DNA from: Acanthosepion esculentum
Lineage: Eukaryota > Mollusca > Cephalopoda > Sepiida > Sepiidae
NCBI GenBank assembly: GCA_964036315.1
Contig: OZ038485.1
Span: forward strand, 78,422,960-78,486,959
Length of the DNA stretch: 64,000 nt
Direction of reading: 5' to 3'
The notes under the pieces were generated by a model. It did no database searches, was not told the DNA's origin, and worked only from the letters and a program-made list of their open reading frames with translations. The position numbers were made by a program, and so were the translations under genes. Below, one piece after another: positions 34,930 to 46,235 of this stretch; position 1 is the stretch's first letter, and each line of letters starts with the position of its first letter.

Positions 34930-35760
34930 GTGTTTATAAATGTGCCGGTTTTTGTAAATACGGATGTCCAAACGCGACATTATTGAACTGATCAGAATTA
35001 CTATTAAGAGAGGAATAAATAGTTGTCTCATCAACATAGATATCGAACTGAGAATTAATATCAGGGATCTCATATACAAAAATTAGGAATAACGTAGGTC
35101 CAAGGATTGAACCTTTGGTAAATACCTACATTAATGCAAAAAGATTTAGAAGACAAATTTCATTTCGCGATTTGATAAGAAAGCTGGAATCCGTTCAAAA
35201 AATCGCCCAGAAATACCATAACTTTTTAACTAGTGAAGAAGACCAGTATGCCAAACCCTGCCAAATGCCTTTGAGATATCCAAAGCAACAGCTCGAGCTT
35301 CACAATTCTTATGTAAAGCTTGATAATCTCTTTCAGCAATAATCGTTCACACATCAGCAGTTAACATAGAGAAGTGAAAGCCATATTGCTTATTTGAAAG
35401 AAGACCCTAGAAAGTGAGAGGATTAACCAACTCAAATTTGTTTATAGCCTTTAGTACTTTGCCAAAAAGAGGTAGAAGGATAATAGGCCGATAGAAGAAT
35501 CAGATGGTTTGCCCGAGTTCTTAAAGGCTAGAACTATAGAAGAGGGTTTCCTACAAGCAGGAAAGGAAGAAGCAGTAAGGCATTTATTGTAAAGTTTAGA
35601 GAGAACAGGAGCCCGTTCAGGAGAACATTTCCTAAGGACTATTGCAGTGATAGCATCAAGTCCACATGCTTTATGAGGATCCAGTTTAGAGATTATAGCA
35701 GAAACTATGGACGGAGTTATATACATATCACTTAAAAGAGACTCAGTTCAAAGATGATTT
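34930..35760 (-). mobile_element. Jockey/CR1-like LINE, RT fragment
   Basis: On the minus strand, starting near 35726, the frame reads MYITPSIVSAIISKLDPHKA, CGLDAITAIVLRKCSPERAP, LSKLYNKCLTASSFPACRKP (the classic RT finger block), then the palm with frameshifts, ending at DIYVDETTIYSSL near 35021-35045. The catalytic box has become YVDE, losing the second aspartate. It is collinear with the 1.6-3.3 kb copy. Confidence 0.75.
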
Positions 35761-35764
35761 AAGT

Positions 35765-36330
35765 TGCGTTAAAGGGAAATAACTAATATTGAGACATCCA
35801 GAAGAGGCGTGACCATGCGGAACTAGAATAATCTACCTCGGTGGGCAAAATAAAAATTTCGGTTCGATATCTCAGTATCAGTTATTTCCCTTTAACTTAA
35901 CTCTTCAAGTTTTTGTTCACCTCTGATGTCGCCAGGTATTGAACTCACAACACTTTTGGCCAAGTTATTGGATTACCAATGATTTTATCCACTGGGTCAT
36001 GTTTCCTTGAGTGACTTGACCCGAAGTAAACAAAAACTTGAATAGTTAAGATAAAGGGAAATAACTGAAACTGTGATATCTGGAAGAGGCATGGCACAGG
36101 GAATTAGAACAATCTACCCCGGTGGACGAAATAAAGGGTTCGGTTCGAAATTTCAATCACATGAAGAAGGCCGGCGCGTACAACGGCCGAAACGTTGTGA
36201 ATATAGCAGCAAAGATGAGGATAACAGACCGAACACTGTAAATAGTGTAAATAATTACAAGACATCATCTCAGAAATATAGACAGATATTGAATACATTT
36301 GCTGTTTACCGATGCGATACAGAATAAGCT
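35765..36330 (+). mobile_element. Repeat A, compound copy with inverted segment
   Basis: The right part (36060-36330) is a good copy: ggcatggcacagggaattag, cacatgaagaaggccggcg, acggccgaaacgttgtgaat, then atctcagaaatatagacag. The left part (35765-35870) repeats its first ~100 bp. Between them, 35870-35923 and 36027-36081 are inverted copies of one ~55 bp block (gttatttccctttaacttaa). The B-box-like ggtattgaactcacaacact lies in the loop, in reverse. A head fragment also occurs at about 34660-34690. Confidence 0.62.
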
Positions 36331-36599
36331 GAGTTTCTGCTTTCGTTCAGTGTTCTAATTGATTTAGCATAAATCCAATTATATATTTTTGTGTGCGTGC
36401 ATTCCTGTCAGATTGCGCACGAACTCGGACCAATTTATTAAATAGTAAAAAAAACTGCAGCAAATAACCTGCTAGCGACCCTTACTGGCAATTTTATCCT
36501 AATTCACTACACTTTCCCTGATGAATATAATTAGAATCTGTTTTATTACGTCATCACTATTTGATGATCATAAATATTAAGGGTTTATTCTCTTTATTT

Positions 36600-36843
36600 T
36601 ATGTATCCTTTATTTTTAAATGGGTCAGTGATATGCGCAAGGATACAGACCACCCCTCGAATGGCTGCTGTATCGCGTATAACTTTTCTGCCATTAAATG
36701 TCCCTTCATTAGCGATTATGGCTTTCTATAGATTATTGTTCTTTATTATCAATGAATTGCCACGTCTTACTGGAAAAGTAGTGGAGTGGTTTTCCGCTGC
36801 CTTCTCCGCGGTATGGAATCCAGAGAAGTTCTATGAACCATGA
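36600..36843 (+). mobile_element. Unassigned repeat shared with 62.4 kb
   Basis: The plus strand contains gaattgccacgtcttactgg, aaaagtagtggagtggtttt and a final ggaatccagagaagttc. The same order appears on the minus strand at about 62380-62470, where the frame reads FLICELPCNLRKFIELFSGG. A related piece seems to occur at 14280-14345. The family is interspersed; I cannot name it. Confidence 0.45.
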
Positions 36844-36899
36844 TTAAAGTGTCCCGTCTACCTTACTAATGAATGGTGAAGAAAAGAATAAAAAAAAAT

Positions 36900-37030
36900 G
36901 TGATATCTTTTCCAGGGCATTTTGCTTAAGTGAACACGGCAGATAACACCGAGACTTGAACTTGGCTCGCGGATTTCGCTTTCCGCTAATATCTCTGCCG
37001 ATAAGTGTTACACTACATTTACATCGAAGG
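36900..37030. mobile_element. Possible tRNA-like SINE relic
   Basis: The reverse complement reads gtgtaacacttatcggcaga ... gccaagttcaagtctcggtg, which looks like an A-box-like start and a B-box-like ttcaagtctc. The acceptor ends do not pair. Low confidence. Confidence 0.3.
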
Positions 37031-37090
37031 GATATATATTAAGGAAATCAATAAAGACGTATGGTGATAGATAGATTTGAACTAACTTTG

Positions 37091-37123
<33 letters not shown>

Positions 37124-37129
37124 AAGAAA

Positions 37130-37280
37130 TATACTCTTAAGGTGTGCTATATATATAGGATAAAGTGCTCAATATCAGAGATAGAGCGTGTGTAAATAAA
37201 GTGAACATTGAAGTCAACACTTAGAGGCCACGGGCTATTTCATGCTAGACGCAATCGTCAAGCCACGAGTGTTGTTTTTT
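37130..37280. repeat. TA-associated repeat family, reverse copy
   Basis: It contains ggataaagtgctcaatatca, gagatagagcgtgtgtaaat and aagtcaacacttagaggcca, then half of the palindrome seen at 13843-13898 (tttcatgctagacgcaatcg). A (TA)n tract (37091-37119) abuts it. Confidence 0.7.
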
Positions 37281-37309
37281 TTCTCTCGGCTATTTATATA
37301 TACGGGTCA

Positions 37310-38745
37310 GTGGTGAATTGTGGGTAGTCTATTTTGGCGGTTATTTTGCCGGAAGTCGTTTATTTGTTTATTTATTTGGGTTAAATTATTTTGCTTGTTT
37401 TTATTTATTTTTATGTTTTATTTTTATTTTTTATCTTATATATTTATTTATTTATTTATTTTATTTTAATCGGTGTTTTATTAACGTAGTAAAAATTTGT
37501 TTATATCGCTTACTTAATAGTTTTGTTTTGGGAATATAATTAAAGCTATTTATTCACTTTGGGGGTTGATTGCTGTAGTTTATTTTAACTATTACTTTGG
37601 CGGGAGCAGTTTTTATTTTGTTTATTACTTCATTTATTTATTTGGATTGATTATCTTTACTTGTTCTTTTTCTAACGGTTAATTTATCGGGATCGGTTTG
37701 TTAGTTTGATTATTTATTTGGATTAATTTAGATTAATTTATTTTACTTGTTTTTTATTATTTATTTATTATACTGCATATTTTTATTTACTCTATTAAGT
37801 TTTTGATTTTTAAGTAACGTAGTATTTTTTTCGTTATATAACAGTTATAGGTATGTAGTTTTTATCGTTATATAATAGCTATAACTATGTTTTCTTTATC
37901 GTGGTTTGGTATATTACGATAAAATCACCAGATAACGAAGAAAAAATATACATAGGTGTAACTTAAGGACCCTGGAAAGAAATTATGCACACAAAACATC
38001 TTTCACAAATAGTAAATACGCTAACAGCATAAGGCTTTTAAGTATATCTGGGAAATTAAAAACAAAACGCACATCACACCAAAAATATCTTGGAATATAA
38101 GGAAAAGATCATCAGCCTACAACAACCAATCCCAAACTTGCAAACTTTGCTTGGAGGTAAAAATAGCTATTATTTATTAAATAAACGATTCGAGCTCATC
38201 TCAAAATGCAGACATGAAAACAATTTTTTTACTACGTTACTTAAAAATCGAAAACTGAAAAAAACAAAATAAATAAATGAATAAATAAACAAAATGACAA
38301 TAAAATAAGTAAAATAAATTAACCCAAACAAATTACAAAATCACACCCGTTAGAATAGACAAAATAGAATAAATAAATAAAAATTAAAAAACAAAACCAA
38401 TGACCCCAAATAAATAAAGTAAATAATAAACAAATTAACAAACCATTATGTCCAAAATATTAATTAGACTATAAAAATCATAACAAAAATCGGACGAAAA
38501 ACATAGCTATAACTGTTATATAACGATAAAACATACTACGTTACATACAAATCAAAAACCGAAAAGAGTAAATAAAAATATGCAGTATAATAAATAAATA
38601 ATAGAAAACAAGTAAAATAAATGATTCTGAAATTAATCCATATAAATATGTAAATAAATAAACTAACAAACCGAGGAGTTAAATAACGGTTTAAAGAGAG
38701 GAGTTAAATAACCGTTATTTAACTCCTCTCTTTAAAACGTCTCAC
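37310..38745. repeat. Inverted array of a T-rich repeat unit
   Basis: On the plus strand, 37310-37880 holds at least two units built on gttagtttgattatttattt, ttattttacttgttttttat, tactgcatatttttatttac, taacgtagta and cgttatataacagttatag. On the minus strand, 38220-38345 and 38505-38680 hold matching units in opposite orientation. The best arms are about 37690-37850 and 38505-38677. No frame or RNA-gene motif is visible. The arms end in a local palindrome at 38690-38740 (gaggagttaaataac and its complement). Confidence 0.8.
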
Positions 38746-38992
38746 TGTTAAATTTTAATACCCTCCTTCAACTTTAGGCGTTCCTGTTCTTCTTTCTTCT
38801 ATTACACCTCTCTCTTGAGCTTTCATACATTTTCCTTTCACACTTGTTTCCCACTCCCACACATACACTTTCACTAAAATTTTGTTTTTTTTATATTTTC
38901 CAATTTCTTTTTGAATTTGTAAGTCTGATGAATTGGATCGTGATTACGATTCCAATGTAATAAATTATAACCATGGAATATTAGTGTTTGTG

Positions 38993-38995
<3 letters not shown>

Positions 38996-39079
<84 letters not shown>

Positions 39080-39098
39080 TGTGTGTGTGTGTGTGTAG
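38996..39098. repeat. (TA)n then (TG)n microsatellite
   Basis: About 40 TA dinucleotides followed by a short TG run. Confidence 0.97.
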
Positions 39099-39165
39099 AG
39101 AGGGAGAAGAGATTTTTTTATATGAACTAACTCGGATAGATAAATCGAGAGGTAGGAACAGAATG

Positions 39166-39185
39166 TGATAGATAGATAGATAGAT

Positions 39186-39216
<31 letters not shown>

Positions 39217-39219
39217 AAA
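39166..39219. repeat. (GATA)n and (GAAA)n microsatellite
   Basis: Short GATA tetramers pass into about eight GAAA tetramers. Confidence 0.95.
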
Positions 39220-39899
39220 AGTACTAACTAGCTAGATAAAGAAAATAAAGCTCTCTTTATTTTTTAGATATGTAACACTCATATCATAATTAATTTCACT
39301 GGGTAGTAATAAAAATGTAAAATAAGATTTATTATTTAAAATTGCTTAGGAAGTAGATAGCTATAATTTCTTGTTTATAATTGAATATATCCCTTAATAT
39401 CTATTCAGCTAGAGAAGGCAATATTATATCATTCTATAATGAGTTTCAAGAATAATTCAGATTCTGCTTTCATAAATTAGAAATTAATACCTGATATAAT
39501 TTTATGATTATTGTTCTGTCTCTTTTTAAATATTTCCAAAAGTACAAATATAAAACACTACGAAGGTGGAGAACTCAGTATCTATATACATACGAATATA
39601 ACACAAGAAATTAACAGTTATCTCCCATGAATTTATTTTTATTACCTGGAAAACACACGCATGTAATTGTTTGATTACTTTTTTTCATAAATCATTGGAT
39701 ATTAACAAGATCAAGCTTTTATCTGTCAAGTGGATTGATTTTGGTTTAGTTTAGCTGTTTTGGTTTAGCGGCATATCAATTTTATGGATTATTTACTACT
39801 GAAATCTAAATATTTTGAACGGAGTTTTATGCATTCAACTGCAAATATTTCGAGCATAATTTATAATTTCAGGGTAAACGTGGATTTATAGATATATAG

Positions 39900-40200
39900 T
39901 TTGTAGATGCTCTATTCTAGGTGTTATATGTTTTGATATAAATCTATTTCTTTAATGTAGGACATTAATACGGTTTCAGCATTTTCAAATAGTTTTCTGA
40001 AGTTGTTTTCCTTATAGTATTTATGTCTTATAGGGGCTAAGTGAGAACACGCAGTTAAAATGTGTTTCAACGTAAGTGCAGCTTGACATGGTGTACATGT
40101 TGGTTCAAACGTGGTGTACATCTTGGTTCTCTGGTGAGAAAAAGAGACGAGTTGAGTTTGTATATTTTTATTTGCAAGAAGAATGTTTGTAAAACATGCG
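39900..40200 (-). mobile_element. LINE RNase H / C-terminal fragment
   Basis: The minus strand reads LANKNIQTQLVSFSHQ then TCTPCQAALTLKHILTACSHL, APIRHKYYKENNFRKLF and MSYIKEIDLYQNI before a stop. The CxxC..LT.KHIL..C spacing and the closing FLKE..LY..I-like end are typical of the region after the RNase H domain of some jockey/I-type LINEs. The copy is a 5'-truncated tail. It is a different family from the main jockey/CR1-like group here. Confidence 0.65.
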
Positions 40201-41311
40201 ATATTTAATTTTTTTTATCACTTCAAACTCATTATTGACATTAGTAATTTATATTTGAAAATAATATTCGCTGTCGTTATAATCTTGACTAATTGCTGCG
40301 CTAAATATGCGCCTTGGTACTTACAGAAAAAGGCTTAAATGTTCACAATGTTGGTTAGACATTTTTGCGTATCGCTCTTCCCAATTCCCTATCATTCTTC
40401 TCTTTCAAGCGCCTTGAAAGCAACGATTGAAACTAGTAAACAAAATCTATTACGTTTTAATTAATTCTCCATCATCATCACCATCATCATCATAAACATC
40501 ATCAACAACAACAGCAGTCGCGGCAGCAGTAACAGCAATAATCAAAGAGCCCTGTATACCCTTTTGCGACAGCAAAATTAAGGACAATAACAGTAATATA
40601 ATGAAGTACTTCTGATTAAAATTCAATTCTCATTACCTATTGAAATTAAAATATTTATAAATTTAATTCTAACTTCAGCAATCAATGATTTAAAATTACT
40701 TTTCATCAGAAGTAAGGATAAACAACGAAATATTGTTCCAGTAAAATGAAACGTGTTGATAACAAAATAAAAACAAGTTCTTAATTACTTCTGTGAAATA
40801 TATTTGTGCTTGTTATCAGACGTGTTCAGTTAAATTTTGTCAAAAATCTAAATTTTTTCGATCACTAAAAAACTGTAAAATGCCAGAATTGCCTCCCTTT
40901 CACTCTGTAGCGGATGCATCTGCATTTAATTCTGTCTTTGGATTAATTAAAACAAAATTTAATTTAAAATACAGACCTTCAAACTTTCACACGCTTTTAA
41001 TCGATTCATAATTATCTGATTACCAGTCATTTCTTTAATCTTCAGATGAATACAGTGACTGTCAAGTAAATCTTCGACCCTTTACAAGATATTGAAAAGG
41101 TGTTTAAATCAGGTGCGTAAACCTGACATACACGGAACGATGACAGATTACACATTCTTTTCAGGGATTATCTATGATTCGCAATATGTATTTTTTTTAT
41201 CAGTAAACCACGCAGACACATAGACACACACTATTTTTAAAGGAAATTATGACACACCTATGTTCCCTGTATCGTCTCTAATTATAAGTTGCGAATTTTA
41301 ATATCATCTCG

Positions 41312-41359
<48 letters not shown>

Positions 41360-41560
41360 TTCAAATATCCTTGTTTTTCTCTTTCTCTTCCTCTTCTATC
41401 ACACTTCACGTCATGCGTTTATTTATTTAAGCTTTTAAATAACAAAGCGTTCATTAATTAAAAAAAAACGATTGAGAGGGAAAAACTATCTTTCACCCCA
41501 AGAAAGAAACTTTTCAGAACAATACTTGTTTTTTCGAAGGAGTCAGTATTTATTTAGGTT

Positions 41561-41605
<45 letters not shown>

Positions 41606-42175
41606 GATAAAATTACATTTTTCTTCAGCGGTAGCACCACTCTGAATTAAAACTGACCGTTACAGCTATGGGCAAATACTGAACCCCCAAACAAAAACAA
41701 AACACCATGAAAGTATAAAAATACATTTTTATAGTAAAAATACCAGCAATATATTTTTATGTCAAAAAATTTACCAACAATACCTATTTATAGCAAAATT
41801 ACCAAGAATACAATTTTATAGCAAAATGACAAACAACACGTAAATGTGTTGTTTGTTATTTTGTAGTTGAAGGTATAGAATAGCGTTCAAAATATTTTGA
41901 TTTCTGCATTAAATAACCCATAGAAGTTGATATTCCGCTAAAAAAAATCAACCAAGTAGCTGTAACAAATTATCAACTTGAAATAAGTCCAGTTTAGCGG
42001 TAGTCATTACTGGATTTGTAAGTGGTATTCTGTAACTTGACTTATCAATGTTATTTGTGTTCTTTTTATTTTTATACATTTTGTGAGCTTTCTTCTTCAC
42101 ATTAAATCTGGAATAACTCTATGGAGACATTTAGAAACAAATACGTAGTGTTTATAGTCAAAGAGTCATAACTGG
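40201..42175. other. AT-rich DNA with microsatellites
   Basis: A (CAT)n/(CAA)n tract lies at 40468-40545, with (TA)n at 41317-41359 and 41566-41603. I see no gene. Between 41640 and 41880 the words 'agcaaaatnaccaa.aatac' repeat loosely. Confidence 0.5.
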
Positions 42176-42179
42176 CCGG

Positions 42180-42440
42180 CAAGTACAAAATTGGTTTGCA
42201 AAGTTCCATTCTGGAGAAACGTGGTTAAAAAGACCCGGGCTTTCATGCAGTCGAGGTACCAAGGAGGAAAGATCGTTAGAACAACCACCATGAAAATATT
42301 TATAAAAAAGACAGAGGGAAGCAACGTCACGGCGGTGGGAAAGTAACTGAAGTCGAGATGACCCTTGTTTAGATTGTCTGAAAATCTCGAGTTATAGCCA
42401 GAACAACATACCAGATATGGCAACAGTATTCATTGCCCAG
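42180..42440 (-). mobile_element. Jockey/CR1-like LINE C-terminal piece
   Basis: In composite frames the minus strand gives the block YLVCCSGYNSRF, then LSHRRDVASL-like and YKYFHGGC-like stretches seen intact at 15.7-15.9 kb. The nucleotide match to that copy is clear around ggaagcaacgtcacggcggt. It lacks the NSLP tail. Confidence 0.6.
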
Positions 42441-42539
42441 ATGAATGATAGATTTATAATTAGACTGAAAATGTTAACTCTATGACATAAAACATGTTAG
42501 CGCATTTATTAATCTAAACTTAGTCTGAAATATAAAGTT

Positions 42540-42610
42540 ATAATAGTAGGACACCTATTGAGAATCGAACTCATTACACGACAAGAAGTGTTATCACTGT
42601 ACAACATATG
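42540..42610 (-). mobile_element. Possible tRNA-headed SINE relic
   Basis: The reverse complement contains gagttcgattctcaataggt, a good B-box with an acceptor-like end, and gtgataacacttcttgtcg upstream. The SINE body with 'cggccttgtgccac' is missing. Confidence 0.35.
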
Positions 42611-43329
42611 CTAACAATATGAATGTAAGAAAATGATTATTGCATCTCGACAGGAAGCACTATTTTAAGGGCGAGATATAGTCTAAATAAACCAGCCACT
42701 TCATTTTGAAGTGAAGGGTTTATTTTTCAAAATGCAATAGGAATATGCATATCGCGCTAATTATATATCTTTGAGGATATGTATTGAATTAATTAAGTTT
42801 AAGTATCTGTAAATAATTTGGCAAAGCTCTAATCACTACTTCCTCTGGTATTCCTTTCCGTAAAAATCTAGTACAATTTTTATCAAGTAGTGTATCAAGT
42901 AGTGTAAATTTCACTAAAGATGGCTGTTTATAAAAACAATGGACTCAAAAGCTAAAAATAAGTTTCAATTCAGATTATAAACAGTCATTGAAAGAATAAA
43001 TAACATCTTAAAGGTTACTCGTTTTACTTGCAGAAGTCATACGAAACGATAAATATATTTTCTATCGGTTTCATCGGTTTTTATCAAAGAATAACCACTT
43101 CAGCATCAATTTTAAACTGGAAGAGCGATACAAGGTCTGATGAAAAATACCGGGACTGTTGTCATGGTACCAAAGCTAAATTACGCATAATGAATCCGCT
43201 TGACACAGATTGAACTGCATCGTACATACATACTAAGCTATAACGTTCTCACTCACTTCATTTGTTTATGGTATGCTTGGAAGGAAAGTGTGTAGAGTGT
43301 GGTCGTCACATCACAGCACTAAGGTTCCA

Positions 43330-43560
43330 TCAGTTCTATATGGTTCTTGCAGCAGTTTTCAGCCAAGTACAGCATTCCTCACTCAGATAACAACCATATT
43401 CCTTAGATCTCGCCCTAGCGACTTTTTCCTCTTTCCGAAAATCAAATCCCACTTGAAAGAAACAGTATTTCAAGACGTCAAGGAAATCTAAGATAATCCA
43501 ACGAGGCAGCTATCCAAAAAAGGGAGTTCAATGAGTGCTTCGATCAATGTACAACGATAC
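43330..43560 (+). mobile_element. Mariner transposase C-terminal fragment
   Basis: The frame at 43273-43491 ends RPSDFFLFPKIKSHLKETVF and QDVKEI, the PSDFFLFP..K motif that includes the third catalytic acidic residue region of mariner transposases. The next frame adds an NPTRQL..-like helix and 'FNECFDQ'. It is broken at about 43560 by repeat A on the minus strand. The earlier catalytic D residues are not present. Confidence 0.7.
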
Positions 43561-43770
43561 ATTATTTACATTATTCGGACTCATCTTTGTCGCCATATTT
43601 ATTACAACGTTTCGGCCGTTGTACGCCCCGGCCTTCTTCAGGTGGTTGGAATGTCGAACTGAACCCTTTATTTCGCTCACTGGGGTAGACTGTTCTAGTT
43701 CGACGTGCCATGTTTAATGGATGTCAGTTATCAGTTATCTCCTGTTAATTTTTCCTTCTGAAAGTTCTCC
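43555..43770 (-). mobile_element. Repeat A, copy inserted in the mariner fragment
   Basis: Plus-strand reading: cggactcatctttgtcgcca, then acgtttcggccgttgtacgc, cggccttcttcaggtggttg, then cgacgtgccatgtttaatgg and cagttatcagttatctcctg. It is the same unit as 12206-12470, with the same orientation and close in sequence. The head with the B-box is missing. Confidence 0.68.
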
Positions 43771-43883
43771 AGACCTTTCTAGTTTCGGGTAGCAGCCAGA
43801 CTAGAAAAAGAATAACTCTGGATACAAACCATTGAGAAGGCAACGGGAAACCGTCCTACTACATTTCCATAGAGACTATGTCA

Positions 43884-44274
43884 GGTTTACGGCCATATCA
43901 TGTTGAAACACCGGTTCTTGTACGAAGTTAAGCAACATCGAGCCTGGTTAGTAATTAGATGGCTGATCGTTTGATAATACCAGGTGCTGTCATCTTGGAT
44001 GGCAGTTGGTGCAATACATAATGGCTCGGAATTGTTGATCGGAGAGCCGAGTTTCAATTTTAGTTGTATTCGTTATATCCACTTACGCGCAAATAACCCT
44101 GGGAAAGACATGAACCCACCTCTTCACCCTCTATCTGTGGGTTAATTAGCAAGACTTGTATCACTAAATCATTATTATCTCAAAATAAAAAAAAATCTTA
44201 TAATGTAAAAATATTTCCTGGTTTTAAATAACCTGCAAAGTGTTGATAAGCTGTAGAAAACGAATCAGTCAACC
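43884..44274 (+). mobile_element. 5S rRNA-headed SINE, full length
   Basis: The head matches 5S order: gtttacggccatatcatgtt, gaagttaagcaacatcgagc, ctggttagtaattagatggc, ataccaggtgctgtcatctt. Body: aatacataatggctcggaat, ttatatccacttacgcgcaa. Tail: ggttttaaataacctgcaaa, then gtgttgataagctgtagaa. The 5S part carries the Pol III internal control region, which suggests how it was transcribed. It lies just beyond repeat A and a segment (43780-43880) of unknown type. Confidence 0.85.
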
Positions 44275-44499
44275 AGACAATGGCATTTCAAACATATTAA
44301 AATATATGAAGCAGTAGTATTTCACGATTAGCGACGTCCTGAAAGGACATCGCATTTACAAAAGAAAAGAAATTGGATGCATATGCACCAATGTATCAAC
44401 ATTGTCTTATTTCTTCATACCTGTGATGTGTCATCAATGTTATATTCGGATCGGAGATTAATATCTCAAGATGGATTGTTCAAGATTGCTTCAACCCAG

Positions 44500-44885
44500 A
44501 ATGTTCCTACAATGCAAGTGGTTTTGGGATGAAGGTCATAATTCTTCGAATTATTCTAGCATGCTGATCATCAGTCTGCTTATTTTCCTCTTCCCAGTTA
44601 CATTTCGGTATTTGTTTATCTGAAGACAGATTGTAATAGCGAAAGGTGCCTTCTAAAGTTATACAAAATATTAAGAAACGAGAAAATTCCGTTCGTAACA
44701 AAGAATGATAAGTTACTATGTAATATCAACCGTCCTATATGGTAGTGAATGTAGGCAATCTTCTCACAGATAAAAAAGAGACTTTAGACAACAGAGATGT
44801 GGTTCTACAGAAGGATACTGAGAATACCGTGGACTGAAGATGTGAGCAATGAGTAAAAAAGAAAATGGAAAATAAAAAGGACATT
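44500..44885 (+). mobile_element. RTE-like LINE, part 1
   Basis: The plus strand reads VISTVLYGSECRQSSHR at about 44720-44770 and then, in other frames, 'WFYRRMLRIPWTED'-like and KKMENKKDI. It stops where the 5S-headed SINE in reverse begins (44925). The continuation lies at 45289-45455. Confidence 0.6.
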
Positions 44886-44924
44886 TATTATTCACAAAAT
44901 TAACACGCACCGAACTTACAGAAT

Positions 44925-45288
44925 TTATTGATTTCTTTTTTATGACTTACCAACCGTTTGCAGGTTATTTAAAGCCATAAAATGTTTTTAGATTGTAATA
45001 ATTTTTGAGATGATGGCTTATTGATACAATAATAATTAACCCATAGCTGAGGGGAGAAGTGGTGGATTCATACCTTTTCGAAGGGTATTTGCTCGTAAGT
45101 GAATATAACAAACTCGACTTGACAGTTTCCATTTCCGAGTCGTTATCTATTACACTACCTGCATAAAATACTTCAGCACCCGTTATTCCCAGGCGGTCAC
45201 CCCTCTATGTACTGACCAGGCTCGACATTACTTAACTTCGGTGATCGTATGAGAACCGGTGTCTCAATGAGATATGGCCGTAAGCATG
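44925..45288 (-). mobile_element. 5S rRNA-headed SINE inserted in RTE-like LINE
   Basis: Read on the plus strand: tail (acttaccaaccgtttgcagg), body (aagtgaatataacaaactcg), then the 5S head in reverse (gttattcccaggcggtcacc, ctgaccaggctcgacattac, atggccgtaagcatg). It is full length and opposite in direction to the copy at 43.9 kb. It interrupts an RTE-like LINE whose C-terminus follows directly at 45289. Confidence 0.82.
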
Positions 45289-45455
45289 AAGGCAAGAGGT
45301 ACGAATAGAAACAGTGAATAAAATACCTAACGAGCTTTTGCAAATAGATGACACAAATGGCCCTGGGAGGGGTGGTAAGGAGACCTACGAAGGATAAGAA
45401 GTTGCGGAGACCCACGATCGCCCGTGATCTGAAGGAACATCACACAAAATAAAAT
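45289..45455 (+). mobile_element. RTE-like LINE, part 2 (C-terminus)
   Basis: In composite frames the plus strand gives KYLTSFCKWMTQMALG then VRRPTKDKKLRRPTIA and RDLKEHHTK. This is the RTE-like C-terminal end ('YLTSL.KWM.EQGLGE...ATKDRKLWR'). It is the expected continuation of 44500-44885. Confidence 0.62.
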
Positions 45456-45655
45456 GATCTCCCACCTTACTTAAGTGTATAAATGACACTTGACAGGAAG
45501 TAATCGATTCAAGGCTCCTCAATTTTAAGATTTCTCCTAGCAACACTAAAATACCAACGGTTTGCAGATGGGACACTTTTTAATTGAGTATATTTATCTT
45601 GTTTACTTCTGTTAGCTGAAACCAGTTCAAACAACATGTTAGCTCATAATAATCC

Positions 45656-45660
<5 letters not shown>

Positions 45661-45722
<62 letters not shown>

Positions 45723-45731
45723 GAGGGAGGG

Positions 45732-45762
<31 letters not shown>

Positions 45763-45814
45763 CGGATATATATATATATAGAGAGAGAGTGTGTGTGTGT
45801 GTGTGCGTGTGTGA

Positions 45815-45846
<32 letters not shown>

Positions 45847-45847
45847 A
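45661..45847. repeat. Compound microsatellite (GA, TA, GT, GAAA)
   Basis: (GA)n, then GGGA-rich, (TA)n, (GA)n, (TA)n, (GA)n, (GT)n and (GAAA)n in sequence. Confidence 0.98.
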
Positions 45848-46030
45848 ATGCAAAGTGCTTACTTTAACAAATGCGCCTCTAAAGATATGTTTTATGTTAA
45901 ATGTGTATGGAGTCGAAAGAAGCTATTAAGGAAGCGGAAATTATTCCTTCAGAATCCGAAAAATATAATTATTCAGCTTAATTTAATACATCACGGTGTC
46001 AAATGAAATTAAGATGATTTTTCTGCGCTA

Positions 46031-46034
<4 letters not shown>

Positions 46035-46093
<59 letters not shown>
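46035..46093. repeat. (TA)n microsatellite
   Basis: Uninterrupted TA run ending at the start of a SINE copy. Confidence 0.97.
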
Positions 46094-46096
<3 letters not shown>

Positions 46097-46232
46097 AAGA
46101 CATTTTTATGTTTAACAGTCTTTTTATAGATACAAGTATTTAAGTAAATGCTCTGTTTATAATAAACAGTATTAAATAACATTTACCGGTCTCAATGTCC
46201 GAGAAATTTTCATAGAAAATATTCGTCCTCCG

Positions 46233-46235
<3 letters not shown>
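46094..46235 (-). mobile_element. Leu/Ser-tRNA-headed SINE, body only
   Basis: It contains ttatagatacaagtatttaa, tgctctgtttataataaac and ggtctcaatgtccgagaaat, matching 58364-58480. The tRNA head found there (58490-58560) is replaced here by (TA)n at 46236. Confidence 0.7.

Noticed and set aside
37318..37539. Phe/Tyr/Leu-rich 73-codon ORF as a membrane protein
   Set aside because: It lies in the T-rich inverted repeat array; its residues reflect TTTATTTATT-type words.
43884..44008. Functional 5S rRNA gene
   Set aside because: Too many differences in the 5' half, no T-run terminator at the end of the 5S part, and a SINE body follows.
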